Part shown: positions 62,977 to 64,000 of the stretch, one piece after another
How the letters are laid out: each line of letters begins with the position of its first letter
Numbering within the stretch: the stretch's first letter is position 1
NCBI GenBank assembly: GCA_031411995.1
Contig: JANOCD010000043.1
Coordinates: 1-64,000, forward strand
Reading direction: 5' to 3'
Source of the DNA: Rudanella sp031411995
Lineage (GTDB): Bacteria > Bacteroidota > Bacteroidia > Cytophagales > Spirosomataceae
Length of the DNA: 64,000 nucleotides
Notes under the pieces: model-generated
What the model was told of the DNA's origin: nothing
The model's input: the letters and a program-made list of their open reading frames with translations, nothing else
Databases searched by the model: none
Program-made: the position numbers and the translations under genes

Positions 62977-63807
62977 TCAGCGACGATTTTTGGCTTTGCG
63001 GGTCGGCTTCCCTTGGTTGGCGGCTTGCAGAGCCAGCATCCTGGTGGCATAGCGATGGCCATATTCATCGGCTGAGGGGCCATCGAAATGAGTATCGTCG
63101 CCTTTGTGAATCAGCCCTTCGGAGGTGGCCAGAGCCGTGTGCGGCACCATGCCGGACAGCTTTACTAACTCACTGTTAATGAGTTGGTAAGTATCTTTAA
63201 ACCGACCCAACTCACCCACCACCACGGGCAGACCGGGTTGCGCGGTCAGTGTTCTGACTCGCCCGATTAGTTCGGTTAGTTTAGGCAAATAGGCAGCCGC
63301 AGCGGTTGGGTTGCTGTCCGATTCGCCCTGGTGCCAGATCATGCCTTTCACCACACCACAGCGCATAGCGTTTTGAATGCGTAGCACGGCATCATCATAC
63401 GGGTGGGTTTTGGTGGCTTCGTCATAAGCACCGGGTTCCCAGCGGGTGATGCTGGTGCCACCCACGGCGCAAGGCACCAATCCAATCCGAACGTTCGGGC
63501 TGGCCCCGGCCATCTGCACGCCGAACGATAGACCCGGCCCTACTCCAATCACTGTCGGCTTGTCGAAGTGCATGGGATGTTGGGCGGTCACCCACTTACC
63601 ACTGGCATTAAGCATAGAGACCCGGCTGTTACCCACGGCTTTCAGAGCCTCCGTGATCACCCCGCGACCAGCCATGTTCGACTGACCCATCAGCAGATAG
63701 ATGTGAAAATTGGGGTCGGGGCGGGCGCAGGAATCGGTTTGCGCCCTGCCTTGGATGGCTATGCCAACAAGCACCAGTGCCCCTATAAATCGTTGAATTA
63801 CAGTCAT
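62977..63807 (-). CDS. Secreted SGNH/GDSL carbohydrate esterase (sialate O-acetylesterase-like)
   Basis: 276 residues with signal peptide (RFIGALVLVGIAIQGRAQ). Motifs: FHIYLLMGQSNMAGRGVITE (nucleophile Ser in GQSN), GMIWHQGESDSNP, and DDTHFDGPSADEYGHRYATR with His near the C-terminus. The DUF303/CE6-like group removes acetyl groups from sugars. The basic tail is TRKAKNRR. It converges with the LytTR regulator. Confidence 0.88.
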   Translation of the reverse strand: MTVIQRFIGALVLVGIAIQGRAQTDSCARPDPNFHIYLLMGQSNMAGRGVITEALKAVGNSRVSMLNASGKWVTAQHPMHFDKPTVIGVGPGLSFGVQMAGASPNVRIGLVPCAVGGTSITRWEPGAYDEATKTHPYDDAVLRIQNAMRCGVVKGMIWHQGESDSNPTAAAAYLPKLTELIGRVRTLTAQPGLPVVVGELGRFKDTYQLINSELVKLSGMVPHTALATSEGLIHKGDDTHFDGPSADEYGHRYATRMLALQAANQGKPTRKAKNRR

Positions 63808-63901
63808 ATTGCTTGATAAGTTCAGACAAAAATAGGGCGATTCACTTTAATTCCCGCACCACCACCTTCAGGAGAACGATTCATCCCCCACCCTGTTCAA
63901 C

Positions 63902-64000
63902 TTACTCTGTCTCGGACGGTTGGTCGCTGCTATAGAAAATCGAGTTGAAGGCCCACGAAAAGGTTGGAGGAAACGAATTGAAGGCAGAGTGGCTCCTGTT
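63902..64000 (-). CDS. Possible C-terminus of a gene running off the right edge
   Basis: On the minus strand the frame from the window edge is open to a TAA at 63902 and reads SHSAFNSFPPTFSWAFNSIF, YSSDQPSETE. About 33 codons are visible, too few to identify a family or be sure it is coding. It lies upstream of the esterase on the same strand. Confidence 0.35.
   Translation of the reverse strand, partial: NRSHSAFNSFPPTFSWAFNSIFYSSDQPSETE

Noticed and set aside
1..64000. tRNA, rRNA, CRISPR, IS transposase or phage integrase
   Set aside because: No cloverleaf, ribosomal sequence, repeat-spacer array or recombinase motif seen in either strand.

Overview
The window reads as chromosomal DNA of a member of the Bacteroidota, most likely a Cytophagales relative of Spirosoma, Fibrella or Rudanella. 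This rests on family content: a hybrid two-component system ending in an AraC domain, two-component-propeller sensor kinases, LytTR regulators, an SdrD/DUF11-type surface protein, a TonB-receptor remnant with carboxypeptidase-like plug, paired DUF418 proteins and a Bacteroidetes-type signal peptidase. It also fits moderate GC and the lack of strong Shine-Dalgarno sites. I saw no rRNA, tRNA, CRISPR array or insertion sequence.

Layout. 1-2367: 5' part of a large secreted repeat protein (runs off the left edge) and its upstream region. 2368-6699: outer-membrane propeller/barrel protein and an FAD oxidoreductase. 6868-12527: small enzymes and regulators (NTF2-like, WYL, RidA, AraC, NmrA-like, Cmk, GNAT) around a decayed SDR gene. 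12724-22689: DUF4126, a DECR-like reductase, a five-gene minus-strand run (S41 peptidase, two DUF418 paralogues, alpha/beta hydrolase, class V aminotransferase), an ECH1-like crotonase and a trans-sulfuration enzyme. 22690-28904: acyl-CoA ligase, SnoaL-like proteins and an acyltransferase scattered among at least five gene remnants, including a broken Doc toxin beside an intact antitoxin and a TonB receptor with most of its middle deleted. 29206-44515: YrdC-like protein, a 1332-residue hybrid sensor, FMN reductase, lipoprotein, signal peptidase I, Crp/Fnr regulator, SRPBCC protein, cysteine desulfurase, transketolase, alpha/beta hydrolase and a GAF kinase. 44551-64000: an accessory-looking island with two seven-blade FG-GAP-like secreted proteins, a mosaic remnant of a third, an ankyrin membrane protein, a free-standing LytTR protein, three LytS-type kinases with two LytTR response regulators, a globin, a four-gene membrane cassette of unknown function and an SGNH esterase.

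How the parts fit. The 44.5-63 kb region is dominated by LytTR-type regulation. Several of its intergenic regions carry direct repeats phased by 21 bp or a shared 18-bp element followed by a YCG core, which is how LytTR proteins usually bind. I infer that the two kinase/regulator systems control the secreted FG-GAP proteins, the methyltransferase and the membrane cassette. Separately, the DECR-like reductase, ECH1-like isomerase and acyl-CoA ligase suggest breakdown of unsaturated fatty acids. The repeated finding of truncated, frameshifted genes between 8.8 and 28.9 kb indicates a region losing genes by internal deletion.
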